Positions 63,420 to 64,000 of a stretch of DNA of 64,000 bases are shown here, one piece after another. Source of the stretch: CAYQEC01 sp964416425 (lineage in GTDB: Bacteria; Actinomycetota; Acidimicrobiia; Spongiisociales; UBA5794); assembly GCA_964416425.1 (NCBI GenBank), contig CAYQEC010000004.1, positions 1 to 64,000 of the forward strand, given 5' to 3'. The translations under genes and the position numbers were made by a program. The notes under the pieces are model-generated. The model made no database searches. It saw only the letters and a list, made by a program, of their open reading frames with translations, and was not told where the DNA came from. Each line of letters opens with the position of its first letter. Position 1 is the first letter of the stretch.

Positions 63420-64000
63420 GTGCTACACCCGACGCCACGATGGGAGCCAGCCATCGCCACCGGCACCAGCCTCGAGACGGGAGCGATCTCGGCGATACGC
63501 CGCATCGACGCCCTGCTCTACCGCAACGCCAACGACCGCGTCATCAGCGGCCTGGCGGGCGGTATCGCCCACCGGCTCGGCATCCGCACCCCCTACGTGC
63601 GCGCCGCCTTCATCGTGCTCGCCTTCGCCGGCGGTGTCGGGGTGGCGGTGTACCTGGCCGGATGGGCACTCACGGTGGACCGGCTGGAGCAGGTCAATCC
63701 GCGGAACCCGACCAGCCGGCGCCAGCTCGCCGGCCTCGGCCTCGTCTTCCTCGGCGTGCTCGTCTTCCTCCGCACCACGGGTATCTGGTTCGGCGACAGC
63801 CTGATGTGGGCGGTCGGCCTGGTGGCATTCGGCACCGCCGCCATGTGGGAACGGCCGGGGGCCGGCGGGCAGGGTGGGCTCGGAGCCGTGATCACGGATT
63901 CCAACCCGGGGCGGCTCCGCATCGCGGTGGGCGCCCTGATCATGGTCGCCGGCCTGGCGGCTCTCATCGGCAACCTCGAAACCATGTCCGACATCGGGCC
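63420..64000 (+). CDS. PspC-domain sensor protein, probably histidine kinase (partial)
   Basis: 193 codons visible, cut by the right edge. The GTG at 63420 is the only usable start before the domain. PspC domain: RRIDALLYRNANDRVISGLAGGIAHRLGIRTPYVRAAFIVLAFAGGVGVAVYLAGWAL, then more membrane segments (LAGLGLVFLGVLVFLRTTG, LMWAVGLVAFGTAAMW, LRIAVGALIMVAGLAALIGNL). This arrangement is typical of actinobacterial PspC-type sensor kinases (LiaS/DesK-like), with the ATPase domain expected beyond the window. Divergent from the LiaF-like gene. Confidence 0.82.
   Translation, partial: MLHPTPRWEPAIATGTSLETGAISAIRRIDALLYRNANDRVISGLAGGIAHRLGIRTPYVRAAFIVLAFAGGVGVAVYLAGWALTVDRLEQVNPRNPTSRRQLAGLGLVFLGVLVFLRTTGIWFGDSLMWAVGLVAFGTAAMWERPGAGGQGGLGAVITDSNPGRLRIAVGALIMVAGLAALIGNLETMSDIG

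Overview
The window comes from a high-GC, gene-dense actinobacterial chromosome. Supporting signs are a WhiB-type Fe-S regulator, an F420-type luciferase-fold oxidoreductase, a Zur/Fur-controlled metal importer, frequent GTG/TTG starts with ATGA/GTGA/TGATG overlaps, several starts that sit 6-8 nt behind a -10-like hexamer (leaderless pattern), and Thr-rich linkers in secreted proteins. An uncultured Acidimicrobiia-like lineage fits but cannot be proven from sequence alone. There are no prophage, IS or CRISPR signatures.

Layout. 1-5.4 kb (minus): a secreted/membrane protein, an ABC ATPase, an ABC-2 permease and a membrane-anchored coiled-coil protein with a Gln/Gly-rich tail that runs off the left edge. 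5.6-9.4 kb: an SLH-domain protein, a TlpA/thioredoxin-like lipoprotein whose first active-site Cys codon is an in-frame TGA followed by a perfect hairpin (candidate selenoprotein), trpD, whiB, a gamma-glutamylcyclotransferase-like protein and a membrane protein. 9.6-13.7 kb (plus): a sulfur cluster with an HTH-PocR regulator, SQR-like flavoprotein, DUF1641, DsrC/TusE-like, DsrE2-like and a frameshifted DUF302 gene, followed by the RNase P RNA. 14-23 kb: response regulator, aquaporin, LLM oxidoreductase, two half-size TauE/SafE permeases, zinc-ribbon and Nif3 proteins, GNAT, PPK2. 22.4-25.5 kb: a metal ABC importer split around a divergent promoter with two 12-bp Zur/Fur-like repeats. 25.7-26.8 kb: msrA and a rhodanese lipoprotein converging on a 14-bp-stem hairpin.

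26.9-30 kb: a first sugar-type (CUT2/RbsABC-like) importer operon. 30-33.7 kb: flippase-like and DedA/PAP2 membrane proteins. 33.8-50.96 kb is the most coherent accessory block. A GntR/UTRA regulator leads an operon with two SIS-domain proteins and NagA. Divergent from it are hydantoinase/oxoprolinase subunits B and A. A second long operon reads SBP, double ATPase, permease, GlcD-GlcE fusion, GlcF, AnmK, PIG-L-like protein. Together these suggest uptake and breakdown of a cell-wall-derived amino sugar: kinase, deacetylase and isomerase for the sugar, a D-2-hydroxyacid (lactate/glycolate) dehydrogenase for the ether-linked acid, and a 5-oxoprolinase-type enzyme for a glutamate-derived product. 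Similar GTATAACA-containing sites lie in front of the GntR/HyuB and SBP promoters, which points to one regulon.

51-54 kb: small charged and hypothetical proteins, a rhodanese remnant, a PadR operon with two palindromic operators, and tRNA-Val(TAC). 54-64 kb: a membrane spermidine-synthase-like protein, CoA-binding protein, a flippase-phosphoglycosyltransferase fusion, an LCP ligase, a ComB-like phosphatase, and divergent PspC/LiaF-like and PspC sensor proteins, the last cut by the right edge.
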